Assembly (NCBI RefSeq): GCF_025685625.1
Contig: NZ_JAGSYI010000002.1
Coordinates: 1,240,001 to 1,304,000 of the forward strand
DNA: 64,000 nucleotides
Direction of reading: 5' to 3'
Source: Acidicapsa acidisoli
GTDB taxonomy: Bacteria; Acidobacteriota; Terriglobia; Terriglobales; Acidobacteriaceae
Shown: piece after piece, positions 15,943 through 26,428 of the stretch
Numbering within the stretch: position 1 is the first letter of the stretch
How the letters are laid out: each line of letters begins with the position of its first letter
The notes under the pieces: model-generated
Told to the model about the DNA's origin: nothing
What the model saw: only the letters and a program-made list of their open reading frames with translations
The model's database searches: none
Program-made: the position numbers and the translations under genes

Positions 15943-17970
15943 CTACTGTCCAGTTGGGCCGGGAGCAGCCGGGTTTGTAGGGGCCGGAGTCGAGTTAGCT
16001 CTCTTGGCCTCTTCGATGGAGATACCATAGGCTTCGAGTGTTGTCCCTGTTGCGCGGAGCATCTCGACGCGAGCCTTCGCGTAGTCGGTCTCCGCCGTAA
16101 CCAGCGCATTTTCCGCAACTGCAAGGTCGTGTTCCGCCGAGAGTGTCTGCTGGTTGGAACCGGCTCCCAACTGTTGCTCTTTTTGATAGATATCGAGCGT
16201 CTTTTGCGCCAGGTCACGTGCTTCACGAGCTGCCTCTACGCGGCTGGCTCCCTGCTCCAGAGCGAAACGGGCATTGCGCACTTCGATGCGCACGCTCTTC
16301 TTTTGCTCTTCCAGATAGAGTTGTGACTGCCGATACTCGAGCTCGGTGCGATACTGGTCGGCCTTCGCGATGCGGTTACGAATCGGAATGCCAAGCTGAA
16401 AGCCAACTTGATACTCGGGAGACGAGTAATTAAACGCATCTTGCCACGCCCCGGGAAAACCAGTACCGGGGGTGGTATATCCCGCAGTTGAGCTCAGGCT
16501 AGGATTCAGAGGCCCGGATAGTCCGGTACCACTCAGAAAGCCGTATACATTTAGCGAAGGCAGCAGGTTGTTGCGCGCGGTCTTGCGGCTCAGCTCACTG
16601 CTTCGCAACTGAATAGCCGACTCCTGCACTTCAGGCCGTTCCTTGAGCGCTTCGGCGATCAGATCCTGCACACTCTCATTCGTCTCTACCGTGTCGGCCG
16701 CGATGTGGTCCGTGGGAATCACCGGCATATCTTCAAGGACCGGATCGTCGAGACTACGCGTGATGGCGTTCTTCATGTAAAGCTCTTGCTGCTCCAGATT
16801 CGTGCGGGCGACGGTCAAGTCCTGTTTGCGAGTAGCCACATCCCCCTGGGCCTTGAGCACATCCATCTCAGGGATGGCCTGCAGTTCGAACTGTTTGCGG
16901 CTCTTGTCCAGCGTCTGCTGGGCGAAAGCAACCGATCGCTCATTGACCTGCTCGGTATCGTAGGCCGCTACCAGATTCCAGTAGAGATTGCATATCTGGG
17001 TAACTGTCGCAATCACCTGGGCACGAAAGGCAATGTCCGTTACTTTGTTGGTGTTCTTGGCAATGCGCAGATAGCGAAGATTCGGGCCGAACCCAAAACC
17101 TGCCAGAAGCGGCTGTTGCGCATAGATTTCTGCAACAGACGTGAACTGAGGGTTGAAAGTATTGTTGGGGCTGTTCGTTGATTGGCGGTTGTTGTTCCAC
17201 GTCGCCTGAATGCTTCCGCCAGTCGGAAATGCCTGCGAATAGGAGAAATTTGCAGTGATGGTATTCAGGTGAATCAAAGGCACGCCATAGACAATCCGGT
17301 TCGCCAGCAACTGAGTTGTGTGATCTACATCCGATGTTACAGATATGAACGGATCGTAGCTCGAAACGTTAGTACCAACTCCAAGTGCCGACTGCACGAG
17401 ACCACCCGCACCGGCACCTGCTCCGCCGGCGCCGCCCGTAGTGCCTCCGGCTCCGCCCCCAGTGCCAGCGCCAGCGCCGGTACTGACACCAGCTCCTCCC
17501 GGCGTCCCCGAAACAACGCCGGTATTCACACCGCGCGCCAATCCGCCTGCGGCTGTACGCAGGACATCCATCTGTGCGATCGGCAGGTTATAACGGGCGA
17601 TCACCATGTCGAGATTGTCATCAAGCGCTAGGTCAATGGCATCGCGCAGCGTAAGGTAAATCTTTCCGTCGCGAATCATCGAATTGAGTTGGGCCGAATT
17701 GGCCATATTGGTTGGAGGAACGGTCTTTCCTCGATAGGAATCAAAGGGATTCCGGGACCTTTTCAAAAAAAGATCGAAGGGGACAGTGACGGTCGAGTTC
17801 GCTGGTTGGCTGGCTGGTGCATTCTGCGAAGCAGGTGCGCTGGGGACCGCACCCTGGGGATTCTGCGCCAGTGCCGGAGTCACCATCTGCGCCACAAGAG
17901 ACGCGCAGGAGATAAGGGCTACCGCCCGTGCGAGAGATGTAGAAGCGCGCCTGATTTCGAGCGACTTCAT
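15943..17970 (-). CDS. TolC family outer-membrane efflux protein with glycine-rich insert
   Basis: 675 residues from the ATG at 17970, which has an AAGGGAAG ribosome-binding site; the longer frame to 18063 overlaps the ATPase gene. The signal peptide ends near ALAQ (residue ~36). The body is helix-rich with TolC repeats, e.g. ALKERPEVQESAIQLRSSEL and the C-terminal YRTELEYRQSQLYLEEQKKS helix. Such proteins trimerise into an outer-membrane channel and periplasmic tunnel for tripartite exporters. Between the first helices and the first beta strands there is a 58-residue Gly/Ala/Thr-rich segment (about residues 142-199, bases 17374-17547) not typical of the family. The gene sits 32 bp after the second ATPase, supporting a MacB-like pump assembled from this operon. 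Confidence 0.9.
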   Translation of the reverse strand: MKSLEIRRASTSLARAVALISCASLVAQMVTPALAQNPQGAVPSAPASQNAPASQPANSTVTVPFDLFLKRSRNPFDSYRGKTVPPTNMANSAQLNSMIRDGKIYLTLRDAIDLALDDNLDMVIARYNLPIAQMDVLRTAAGGLARGVNTGVVSGTPGGAGVSTGAGAGTGGGAGGTTGGAGGAGAGAGGLVQSALGVGTNVSSYDPFISVTSDVDHTTQLLANRIVYGVPLIHLNTITANFSYSQAFPTGGSIQATWNNNRQSTNSPNNTFNPQFTSVAEIYAQQPLLAGFGFGPNLRYLRIAKNTNKVTDIAFRAQVIATVTQICNLYWNLVAAYDTEQVNERSVAFAQQTLDKSRKQFELQAIPEMDVLKAQGDVATRKQDLTVARTNLEQQELYMKNAITRSLDDPVLEDMPVIPTDHIAADTVETNESVQDLIAEALKERPEVQESAIQLRSSELSRKTARNNLLPSLNVYGFLSGTGLSGPLNPSLSSTAGYTTPGTGFPGAWQDAFNYSSPEYQVGFQLGIPIRNRIAKADQYRTELEYRQSQLYLEEQKKSVRIEVRNARFALEQGASRVEAAREARDLAQKTLDIYQKEQQLGAGSNQQTLSAEHDLAVAENALVTAETDYAKARVEMLRATGTTLEAYGISIEEAKRANSTPAPTNPAAPGPTGQ

Positions 17971-18002
17971 CGATTGATTCTTCCCTTTTCGGATGGATTC
18001 CC

Positions 18003-18710
18003 TCACGATTGCACCCCTGTTGCCGCGGTCTGCGCGAGCCCCGCCGTATCGGAGTAGAGCCATCCGTCGCGGAGTTCAATGATGCGCGAGCCGTATTTAG
18101 CATTCTCTTCCGAGTGCGTCACCTGGATGATGGTCGTGCCTTCTTCGTTCAGCTTCTTGAATAACTCCATGATCTCCTTTGCCTGTCCGGAATGCAGGTT
18201 GCCCGTCGGCTCGTCGGCGAGCAGCAAACTGGGCTTGTGAATAACAGCACGCGCAATTCCAACGAGCTGCTGCTGGCCGCCTGAAAGCTGACTGGGGAAC
18301 AGATCCTTCTTGCCCACGATATTGAAACGGTCGAGAGTATCGGCCACTAGCGCCTGGCGCTCAAGCCGGGGAATGTCTTTGTACGAGAGCGGCAGATCGA
18401 TGTTTTCTGCAACACTCAGGTCGTCCAGCAGATGATAGCTCTGGAAGACCATGCCGGTGCGCTTCCGCGCGAGATCGGCGCGCTGTTTACGATTCATGCG
18501 ATGCACAGCTTCACCTTCGAAATAAAACTCGCCGCGCCACTGATCGTCGAGCATTGCGAGCACGTTGAGCAGTGAGGACTTCCCTGCCCCGGATGGTCCC
18601 ATGACTGTGACGAACTCGCCGGGTCGAATGATCAGGTTCACATGCCGCAGCACCCATGTTTCGGTGTGTCCGGTCTTATAACTGCGCTCTATCTTGTTCA
18701 GTTCAATCAT
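18003..18710 (-). CDS. ABC transporter ATP-binding protein (MacB/LolD type), second ATPase of the array
   Basis: 235 residues from the ATG at 18710; the open frame to 18821 overlaps the previous permease and adds no homologous sequence. Walker A is GPSGAGKSS (38-46), the Q-loop MVFQSYHL, signature LSGGQQQ (142-148), Walker B LLLADEP (162-168) and the H-loop THSEEN. Two differences from the array's first ATPase stand out: the signature continues LVGIARA rather than RVAVARA, and the D-loop reads GNLHSG, with His173 where Asp is nearly invariant. It would power one or more of the adjacent ADOP permeases, located at the inner face of the cytoplasmic membrane. Confidence 0.92.
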   Translation of the reverse strand: MIELNKIERSYKTGHTETWVLRHVNLIIRPGEFVTVMGPSGAGKSSLLNVLAMLDDQWRGEFYFEGEAVHRMNRKQRADLARKRTGMVFQSYHLLDDLSVAENIDLPLSYKDIPRLERQALVADTLDRFNIVGKKDLFPSQLSGGQQQLVGIARAVIHKPSLLLADEPTGNLHSGQAKEIMELFKKLNEEGTTIIQVTHSEENAKYGSRIIELRDGWLYSDTAGLAQTAATGVQS

Positions 18711-18753
18711 GATGTTGTATAACTCCCGTTCTTTGGTTGCTGTCGGCTTGAGA

Positions 18754-21279
18754 TTATTCGGATCGAAGTGCTTCCATGGGATCGACAGAGGCTGCCCTGC
18801 GCGCCGGAATGGCAGCTGCAAGGATCAGCATCAGCGCGCAGATCAGGATACATGCGAGCAAAGTTAGCGGGTCTCCGGGCTGGACGCCATAAAGCTGACT
18901 TACCACCAGCCTGGAGAGCCCGAAAGCTGCCGGGAGAGCTACCGCGACACCGATAATCGCCGTCAGAGCCATCTCGCGCAGGACCAGTACGATGACATTG
19001 CTGCGCTGTGCGCCAAGAGCCATGCGGACGCCTATTTCGCGAGTGCGCTGTGCAGTCGCAAATGCCAGAACACCATAGAGCCCGACCGACGTCATCAGCA
19101 AAGCTAGCGCTGAGAAACTCGCCGCCAGCAGAGCCAGCGCGCGCTGATCGGAAACACTGCGATCCACTTGTTCCTGCATGGTGCGCATTCCATCGACGAC
19201 CAGCTTGGGGTCGAGGCCATGAATGCGATTGCGAATCGCGCTCTCAATCAACTCCGGCCGCTGAGCCGTGAAGGCGTAGATGCGCAGACCACCCGGATGA
19301 TCTTGTTGAAGGTAGGGCTGGTATACGGTGCCGCGGGGCGCATCCCGCAGATTCTGGTGCTTGATATCGCCCACCACGCCAACAATCGTTATTTCCAGCT
19401 TCGTCTTGTTTCCCTGACCTTCGCCGAGCAGACGTCCCATCGCATTTTGCGGCGATCCGTAAAATCGTTTGGCAAAGGTTAGATTGACGACCGCAACCTT
19501 CGTGCTGCCCTTCACGTCGGCAGTTGAAAACTCGCGGCCCGCCAGCAGCGGTTGTTGAAGCGTCGCGAAGTAATCCGGCGTAATCCTCGGAGATTCAAAG
19601 TTCATGTCCTCTTCTTCCGGGGCGACATGTCCCTGCACGGTAAAGTTGGAGCCAGTTGAATCTCCGGAGATCTCGGGATCGGATGTTCCCGCGACATGCT
19701 GCACTCCGGGAACTTCGCGTAGAGCATCGAGGGCGCTCGTCTCCACCTGAACGACACGATCTTCGCCATATCCGGCAATCGAGGGATCAAGACCGAAGTT
19801 GATCAAATGCGTAATCTCAAATCCAATATTTTGCGCGCGGAGATTGGTAAGTGTTCGCAGGAACAGTCCCGCACCTCCCAAAAGAAGAACAGTGAGTGTT
19901 ATCTGAAAGCCAACGGCGACCTTGCGAAAGAGCTGCGTCTTCCTCGAAGCAGTGCCCGTGTTTTGCCGAAGCGTTTCGGCCAGCCTGGGACGAAGGAACT
20001 GCAACGCCGGTGCCGCGCTGAAAGCGAGAGTTACAAGGATCGAAAGCACCAGCGTAAAGCCCAGAATTCGCCCATCCACGGCCGTAGAATAAGGCGCATC
20101 CGTGATATCATCGCTTCCGGTCATCAGCCTGACTAAAGTTCGCGCGATCAGAGGCGAGAGCGCGACACCAGCGATTGCGCCACACGCTCCCAACACGCCG
20201 CCCTCAACGAGTAATTGCGAGATAATCCGAGTGCGAGCTGCGCCTAGCGCGTATCGCATCGAGATCTCACGGACACGTCCAGCGGCCCGCAGCAGGAGCA
20301 GTGTCGCAACATTGACGGCGCACATCGCCGCCAGCACGCCCACCATACCCATCAGCACAAGCAAGGGCGTCCGCAAATCGTCGCGCCCAGGCATGAAACC
20401 AGTGGAGTCGTCCACCACAGAGAGATGCGTCTGGTTGAGAAACCTGTCCTTGAAGTGCGCAGATGCTGATTGGTAGCCAGTCAGCTCTTGCGCACGCAGT
20501 GCATACCAGAGCGGAGACAAACTCGACTCTGCCTGTTGACGGGTCACACCCGGCTTCAAACGCGCAATCAGAGTCAACCAAACGGACTTGTGGTTGTTGA
20601 GATCATCGCGCGGCGCAACCCATGGCATGGCAACTTCCACCATGCTGATCGGAAGAAATACTCCAGGCTTGTTGCCCTCGAAAGCGCTGTTAAATCCGTC
20701 CGGCGCGACACCGACAATGGTGAATGGATGACCGTTGATCAGCAGCGTCTTCCCCGCAACATCCGGGGACGCATTGAAGTGAATGCGCCAATAGTCGTAT
20801 CCGAGAACAACGACCGGATCGGCGTTCTTTGCGGTATCATCCGCATCCGTAAACAGCCTTCCTACGGCAGGCTTGAGATCGAGCAGGCTAAAGTAGTTGC
20901 CACTAACGACTTCTGCATCCTTGTTCTCAGCCTGATCGTGCCAGGAGACACCCACACTGGCTGCCACCCCCGCCGATATGCCCGTAAAAACCGAGTTCCG
21001 GTCGCGGAGATCCTTGTACATCGGATAAGAAAAATAGTTGTGGATGTCTCCACCGAAGCTGCTGGCTGAACCCGAAAAGCCTCCCTTCCATTCGAAGCGC
21101 ACCAGTTCCTTGGGATTCTGCACAGGCAGCATACGCAGCAAGACTTGATCGAAGATCGTAAAGATCGCTGTATTCGCTCCTATGCCGAGCGCCAACGTGA
21201 TGACGACCGTAGCCGCGAATCCAGGGGCGCGGATGAGCTGTCGCATTGCGTACCGAATGTCGTGAAGGAACGAGTTCAT
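18754..21279 (-). CDS. ADOP family permease (fifth of the array)
   Basis: 841 residues from the ATG at 21279, with GGAGA 7 bp upstream; the codon 6 bp earlier is TTG. It opens LHDIRYAMRQLIRAPGF and closes ARRAASVDPMEALRSE. The first periplasmic domain has a long Gly/Ser-rich entry (GGFSGSASSFGGD). FtsX blocks lie at about residues 300-440 and 715-835, each with the LRAAGRVREISMRYALGA or QRTREIGVRMALGA helix after the first block helix. There is no prefix domain. Gap to the preceding ADOP is 30 bp and to the following ATPase 43 bp. Confidence 0.9.
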   Translation of the reverse strand: MNSFLHDIRYAMRQLIRAPGFAATVVITLALGIGANTAIFTIFDQVLLRMLPVQNPKELVRFEWKGGFSGSASSFGGDIHNYFSYPMYKDLRDRNSVFTGISAGVAASVGVSWHDQAENKDAEVVSGNYFSLLDLKPAVGRLFTDADDTAKNADPVVVLGYDYWRIHFNASPDVAGKTLLINGHPFTIVGVAPDGFNSAFEGNKPGVFLPISMVEVAMPWVAPRDDLNNHKSVWLTLIARLKPGVTRQQAESSLSPLWYALRAQELTGYQSASAHFKDRFLNQTHLSVVDDSTGFMPGRDDLRTPLLVLMGMVGVLAAMCAVNVATLLLLRAAGRVREISMRYALGAARTRIISQLLVEGGVLGACGAIAGVALSPLIARTLVRLMTGSDDITDAPYSTAVDGRILGFTLVLSILVTLAFSAAPALQFLRPRLAETLRQNTGTASRKTQLFRKVAVGFQITLTVLLLGGAGLFLRTLTNLRAQNIGFEITHLINFGLDPSIAGYGEDRVVQVETSALDALREVPGVQHVAGTSDPEISGDSTGSNFTVQGHVAPEEEDMNFESPRITPDYFATLQQPLLAGREFSTADVKGSTKVAVVNLTFAKRFYGSPQNAMGRLLGEGQGNKTKLEITIVGVVGDIKHQNLRDAPRGTVYQPYLQQDHPGGLRIYAFTAQRPELIESAIRNRIHGLDPKLVVDGMRTMQEQVDRSVSDQRALALLAASFSALALLMTSVGLYGVLAFATAQRTREIGVRMALGAQRSNVIVLVLREMALTAIIGVAVALPAAFGLSRLVVSQLYGVQPGDPLTLLACILICALMLILAAAIPARRAASVDPMEALRSE

Positions 21280-21309
21280 AGTCAATCTCCTGCCTATCCT
21301 TTGCGTTTG

Positions 21310-23859
21310 CTACTCAATGCGAAGTGCTTTCATCGGTTCGATGGAGGCCGCCCTGCGCGCCGGTATGAAGCCCGCTGTAATCGCGCAAAGAGCGAGCAAA
21401 ATAGTTGCAGCAGTCAGCGCAATTGGGTCATAGGAACTTACACCGTAGAGTTGGCTCTTCATGAAGTAACCAGCCGCAAGAGCGGACGGGATGCCGAGCG
21501 CCAGCCCCATTCCGATCTGCACTAGGACGCTCCGCAACACAAGAGAAACAACGCCGGGCCGCGTAGCTCCCAGAGCCATGCGAATACCGATCTCACCAGT
21601 GCGGCGCGCAACGAAATAGGAAGTTACGCCGTAGAGTCCGACCGAGGCCAGAATCAATGCGAGAACTCCGAAGAGCGTAGTGAGACGCGCGATCAGGCGA
21701 TCCTGATTGAAGTTTCCCGCAACCTGAGCATCCAGCGAACGAAGATCGATCACAGTGAGATTGGGATCGATCGCCGCAAGTGTTTTGCGAACGATCGACT
21801 CGACGTCTTCCTGTGGCCGGTCGAAGCGAAGCACGATTGAGTCGATAAACATCGACTGCACTTCGCCGCCAATCATCCCCGGCTCTTTATAGGCGGTCAA
21901 CTGCTGCGTCAAAGGGCGCAGATACACTGGCCGAACCTTCTCTCGCGGGTTATTCATCTTGAAGTCCTTGAACACCCCGACAATCTCCCAACTACCCGAG
22001 TACGGCACAAAATCTATTCCGAAATGTTTGCCGACGGGGTCCTGGTTGGGATAGAAACGATTGACAAATGTCTGATTCACGATAGCGACGGGTTGCGACG
22101 ACGCTGTGTCCTGCTCGGTAAACTCGCGTCCGCGCACCATCGGCACTCCAATGGTTTTGAGATATCCGGCATTCACTCGGTCCCATGTGGAACCGCAGCG
22201 TTCGCCGGGCCGCGGTGCTGGATGGCCCTGTTGAATAACACACTCGCCCCAGTTATCGCCTTCCAGCGGACTGTAAAGCGCCAAGCCCACGCCGGATATG
22301 CCCGGCAGCGCTGAAAAGCGCGACTCCATCTCGCGATACAGTGCTGGCAAGCGATCGATCGTATAGCCTGCGCCAGAGGGATCGAGGTGCAGCACGTAAC
22401 GGTTGGTGGTGGCTATGCCGAAGTCCTGATGCTCAAGATTGGTGAGTGACTTCGTCATCAGCACTGCCCCAACCAGAAGTACCAGCGACAGCGCGGCCTG
22501 GAAAACCACCAGCGTCTTTTGCGGCAACGAGGATCGGTCGCTCGTGGAGCGATTCGAGCCGCGCAAAGCCTCGGCCGGCTGCGCATGGGATGATAGCCAC
22601 GCAGGCGCGGTGCCGAACAGAAGACCCGTGATCAGTGAAATCAGGAATGCGAATCCGAGGACCATCGGAGATGGACTGGCCTCAATCGGCAGATTCTTCG
22701 CATCCGGAAACGCGAGCGTGAGAATCAGGTGCGAACCCGCGTAAGCGACCGCAAGTCCTGCCAGTCCACCGATGCAACTCAGCAATACGCTTTCCGTGAA
22801 GATCTGGCGGATGAGGCGGGAGCGTCCCGATCCCAGCGCCATGCGAATCGTAATCTCCGTACGCCGCGCCGTAGCTCGCGCCAACAGCAGATTGGCGATA
22901 TTGGCGCAGGCAATCAGCAGAACCACCGTGGAGAGAATCATCAGCATCTTCAGGCCGGTTCCGGTCTCCTGCTGCAGGCTCTGAATCCCCCCACCGCCGG
23001 GAACAATCGTGACATGCTGTTTGGGAATCTCCGCCGAGCCGCCATTGTCGGTATACGCAGGACGAGTCGTAAGCCACTGTCGCAGCGCCGCAGACAGTTT
23101 CTGCTGCAGTGGGACAATCACCGTTCCAGGACGTACTCTGCCGATCGGGTAGAGCCAGTTCGAATCAGGATGATGCAGAATCGCGCCTGGTCCAGAAACA
23201 AGAGGCTCAGTCGACAACGGAAGCCACAGAGCCGGCGGATTGTCCGTAATCCGATCGCCAAAGAAGCCGCGTGGCGCAACGCCGATTACGCTGAACGGAT
23301 GGGCCTGGATCGTGATCGTCGAGCCTACGATGGAAGGGTCGCCGGCAAATTCACTCTGCCACGCCTGATAGCTCAGCACGGCGGTAGCATTGGCTGCCGG
23401 AGTGTCGTCGCTTTCCAGAAGTGTTCGGCCCAGATATGGGCCAACGCCAAGAGTCGTGAAGTAGTTGCCGGAAACATACTCGCCGACCAGCGCTTTCGAA
23501 GTGCTGTTTCCACGACGTACGCTGTATATATTTCGTCCGGCCTGCATGGCGGCAAGTTGTTCAAACTCCGGCGCGGAGCTCTTCAAGTGCAGATATAGAT
23601 CGTACGAGTAGATATCGAAGTCGCCATTATCCCCGACAAATCCACCATTGACACAGCAGTCATCGGTATCGCCGATGCGATAGAGTTGCTTGGGATCGGA
23701 TACAGGAAGTGACTTGAGCAGAATTCCCTGCACCAGCGTGAAGATCGCCGCGTTGGCGCCGATGCCAAGGGCCAGCGTGATCACCGCGGTGATGGTAAAC
23801 CCGGGCGATTTACGCAACTGGCGCAATGCATAGCGGAGATCCTGCAAAAGTCGATTCAT
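21310..23859 (-). CDS. ADOP family permease (fourth of the array)
   Basis: 849 residues, ATG at 23859 with GAGGAG 5 bp upstream. N-terminus [19 protein letters not shown]-terminus [16 protein letters not shown]. The first periplasmic domain contains DDCCVNGGF, an adjacent-cysteine motif shared with the ADOP at 7323-9773 but not with its array neighbours, so a disulfide or ligand role is possible. Two FtsX blocks and two MacB-type periplasmic domains are complete. Its gap to the previous gene is only 18 bp. Confidence 0.9.
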   Translation of the reverse strand: MNRLLQDLRYALRQLRKSPGFTITAVITLALGIGANAAIFTLVQGILLKSLPVSDPKQLYRIGDTDDCCVNGGFVGDNGDFDIYSYDLYLHLKSSAPEFEQLAAMQAGRNIYSVRRGNSTSKALVGEYVSGNYFTTLGVGPYLGRTLLESDDTPAANATAVLSYQAWQSEFAGDPSIVGSTITIQAHPFSVIGVAPRGFFGDRITDNPPALWLPLSTEPLVSGPGAILHHPDSNWLYPIGRVRPGTVIVPLQQKLSAALRQWLTTRPAYTDNGGSAEIPKQHVTIVPGGGGIQSLQQETGTGLKMLMILSTVVLLIACANIANLLLARATARRTEITIRMALGSGRSRLIRQIFTESVLLSCIGGLAGLAVAYAGSHLILTLAFPDAKNLPIEASPSPMVLGFAFLISLITGLLFGTAPAWLSSHAQPAEALRGSNRSTSDRSSLPQKTLVVFQAALSLVLLVGAVLMTKSLTNLEHQDFGIATTNRYVLHLDPSGAGYTIDRLPALYREMESRFSALPGISGVGLALYSPLEGDNWGECVIQQGHPAPRPGERCGSTWDRVNAGYLKTIGVPMVRGREFTEQDTASSQPVAIVNQTFVNRFYPNQDPVGKHFGIDFVPYSGSWEIVGVFKDFKMNNPREKVRPVYLRPLTQQLTAYKEPGMIGGEVQSMFIDSIVLRFDRPQEDVESIVRKTLAAIDPNLTVIDLRSLDAQVAGNFNQDRLIARLTTLFGVLALILASVGLYGVTSYFVARRTGEIGIRMALGATRPGVVSLVLRSVLVQIGMGLALGIPSALAAGYFMKSQLYGVSSYDPIALTAATILLALCAITAGFIPARRAASIEPMKALRIE

Positions 23860-23877
23860 GTATGCTCCTCTAGCTTG

Positions 23878-26370
23878 TTACTCAGTGCGCAAAGCCTGCA
23901 TTGGTTCAACGGAAGCCGCGCGGCGCGCCGGTAGCCAGCTTGCCGCGATAGTTGCAATCAGAATCGCTGCGACGGCAAATACAGTAGCTTGCGTGCCATT
24001 CATGATCACGTTGGCCGAATGCACGGAAGCATCGATTCCAGCGTCGGCCAGCAGTTCGCTCACCACTGGCCTCAAGAGCCAGCTTGCTGCTCCACCGACA
24101 ACTACGCCCACGGATGCAAGCATCAGGCCACGGCTTAGAAATGTCAGCAGGATGCGCGCGCGATCCGCGCCGAGCGCCATACGCACACCAATCTCGCGCG
24201 TCCTCTGCGTGACCTGATAACTCAGCAACCCAAAGAGGCCAATCACCGTCAGCACCAGCGCAAATCCGGAGAAGCCCCCAGCCAGCAGCGAGAAAAAGCG
24301 CGGTTCCTGAACAGTGTCGTCAATCACCGCCTGCATCGTAGTCAACTTCGCTACGGGAATTTCCGGATCGGCTCGTGTCACTGCCTGCTGCGCGAGCTGC
24401 GCCAGATTCACGCGGGCAGCAGTGCGCACAGCAAAGGTCGTAGGAAACCATCCATTGAGTACGCCGGTGAACTCGTCGGTAAGCTGGACCATGGGCGCAT
24501 ATACCATGACGCCCTGCGCCTCCACCAGAGAACGACTGCGCACATCGGCCACCACTCCAACGATGCGCCAATTCTTTTCTTTGCCAATACGAATGTACTG
24601 GCCAATCGGCGAGCGTCCCGGCCACCACTTTTTAGCGGTCATCTCGCCGACTACAACTACGAGATCTCCATCGGCGCGGTCGCTATCCGCAATATCGCGT
24701 CCAGCGAGCAATGAAACGCCCATCGTCTCGAAATAATGCGGAGTTACTGCGCGAAATTCAATAGTCTGGCCCAATTCAGGATGGCCCGCGGGAAATCCGC
24801 TTGTATTAAGGCCGCGATCCAGAGGCAGTCCGTTCACAGCGGCAACTCGGTCCACGCCAGGCCTATGGCTCAGTTGATCGAGCACGGAGGCCACAAACTG
24901 CGTCGTCTTGCGCGTACTGGCATAGCGTTCCCCACGCAGCGTTACCTGAAAGACCGTCAGTTGTTTGGGCTCGACGCCCGAAGGCAATGAACGCAGGTTG
25001 GCGAATGTTCCAAGCAGTACGGAAGCCATCGAAACCAGAACCATTGCAAGCGCGACCTGCGCCACCATCAAGCCGCGTGAGAGGCGCGCATGAGAGACAG
25101 TCTCGCCAATCGACATTCCGCCAAGGCGCATCTCGCGGCTCCGGCCACGCAGCAGGATCCATGCGGGAAGTATCGAAAAGAAGGTCGTCGAAGCGAGCGC
25201 CACAAGCATCACCACTGCTGAAGTCAGCCACTGGCTTGGCTCTCCATGCAACGCAGGAATGGCAAGCGGCGCGGCATGGAGCAGCACATAAGTGGCGGCG
25301 TGAGTCACGAACAGCGCTAGCACTCCTCCGCCGATTGCCAGCAGAATTCCCTCGCAGGCCAGCAGACGCAACAATTGCGCCTGCGTTGCGCCCAGCGCCG
25401 CACGCAGCGCAATCTCGCGCGAGCGGCGCAGCGAGCGAGCGATCATCAGACCGGCCAGATTGAGGCACGCCAACAGCAATACGGCTGCTACAGCGCCCAT
25501 CAGCGTAAGCAGGCTTCGGCGCACTTCGCTCACGACAACATCCTGTAGCTTCCACGCGCGAAGCTCATGCAACTCGTTACCGCGATCCAGCCACTTCCTA
25601 TAGCCGGGATATCGCTGGTAGAAGGGTTGCTGCAACGCATTCAACTGCTGCTGCACCTGGTCAAGCGTCACACTGTTGCGTAGCCGCGCGATCATCATGT
25701 AGTTGTCGCCTTCATATCCCGGCTCTTTCGAACTCAGCTGCAACGGCTGCCAGAGATCAGGCGACCCCGTGATGCCCAGTGCGGATTCGCTGCTGGCAAC
25801 AAAACGAGCGGGCGTCACGCCAATGACTGCAAAGCTCTCCTGATTCAAACGAATCGTCCGTCCAACAACAGATGGATCGCCATTGAAGACTCTTATCCAA
25901 AGGCTGTAACTCAACACAGCGGCCTTCGCGCCGCCAGACCGATCCTCCTCGGACGAAAAGCCTCGCCCGATGGCGGGTGTTATGCCAAGCGTGCGGAAGT
26001 AGCCTTCGGACACGCGCAGAGCATTGACCTGAACCGCACGGCCACCATTGACAGAGAGGTTGGCCGCATACATGCTATCGTCCATCACCGTCGAAGAGGA
26101 GAATGCCCCACTGTTTTCGCGCACGAAATCCGCCGCACTGCCGGCCTGCTCGGCGTTCGGCTTCTCATGCGGAAAGGTCCACGCCACGCCCACAAGCCTG
26201 TCCTGATCGGGATACGGCAACGGCTCCAGCAACACCATCTGCACCACGCTGTAAACCGCCGCTGTAACGCCGATGCCCAGCGCAAGCGTGAGCAGCGCAG
26301 TGAGCGTAAAGCCCGGCGCCTTGATCAACTGGCGCAGCGCGTAGCGAAGATCCTGAAGAAATCCCGTCAT
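23878..26370 (-). CDS. ADOP family permease (third of the array)
   Basis: 830 residues, ATG at 26370 with GGGGAGA 8 bp upstream. N-terminus [19 protein letters not shown]-terminus ARRAASVEPMQALRTE. After the first FtsX block it has a basic segment (LLRGRSREMRLGGMSI) and a sequence that diverges from the other ADOPs of the array, including a different hinge before the second periplasmic domain. It is otherwise a complete duplicated permease without prefix domain. Confidence 0.9.
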   Translation of the reverse strand: MTGFLQDLRYALRQLIKAPGFTLTALLTLALGIGVTAAVYSVVQMVLLEPLPYPDQDRLVGVAWTFPHEKPNAEQAGSAADFVRENSGAFSSSTVMDDSMYAANLSVNGGRAVQVNALRVSEGYFRTLGITPAIGRGFSSEEDRSGGAKAAVLSYSLWIRVFNGDPSVVGRTIRLNQESFAVIGVTPARFVASSESALGITGSPDLWQPLQLSSKEPGYEGDNYMMIARLRNSVTLDQVQQQLNALQQPFYQRYPGYRKWLDRGNELHELRAWKLQDVVVSEVRRSLLTLMGAVAAVLLLACLNLAGLMIARSLRRSREIALRAALGATQAQLLRLLACEGILLAIGGGVLALFVTHAATYVLLHAAPLAIPALHGEPSQWLTSAVVMLVALASTTFFSILPAWILLRGRSREMRLGGMSIGETVSHARLSRGLMVAQVALAMVLVSMASVLLGTFANLRSLPSGVEPKQLTVFQVTLRGERYASTRKTTQFVASVLDQLSHRPGVDRVAAVNGLPLDRGLNTSGFPAGHPELGQTIEFRAVTPHYFETMGVSLLAGRDIADSDRADGDLVVVVGEMTAKKWWPGRSPIGQYIRIGKEKNWRIVGVVADVRSRSLVEAQGVMVYAPMVQLTDEFTGVLNGWFPTTFAVRTAARVNLAQLAQQAVTRADPEIPVAKLTTMQAVIDDTVQEPRFFSLLAGGFSGFALVLTVIGLFGLLSYQVTQRTREIGVRMALGADRARILLTFLSRGLMLASVGVVVGGAASWLLRPVVSELLADAGIDASVHSANVIMNGTQATVFAVAAILIATIAASWLPARRAASVEPMQALRTE

Positions 26371-26428
26371 GTAAGTTATCTCCCCTTCTCCGTTTCTATG
26401 AATTGCTCGCCAGTTTCATTCGCCTTGT

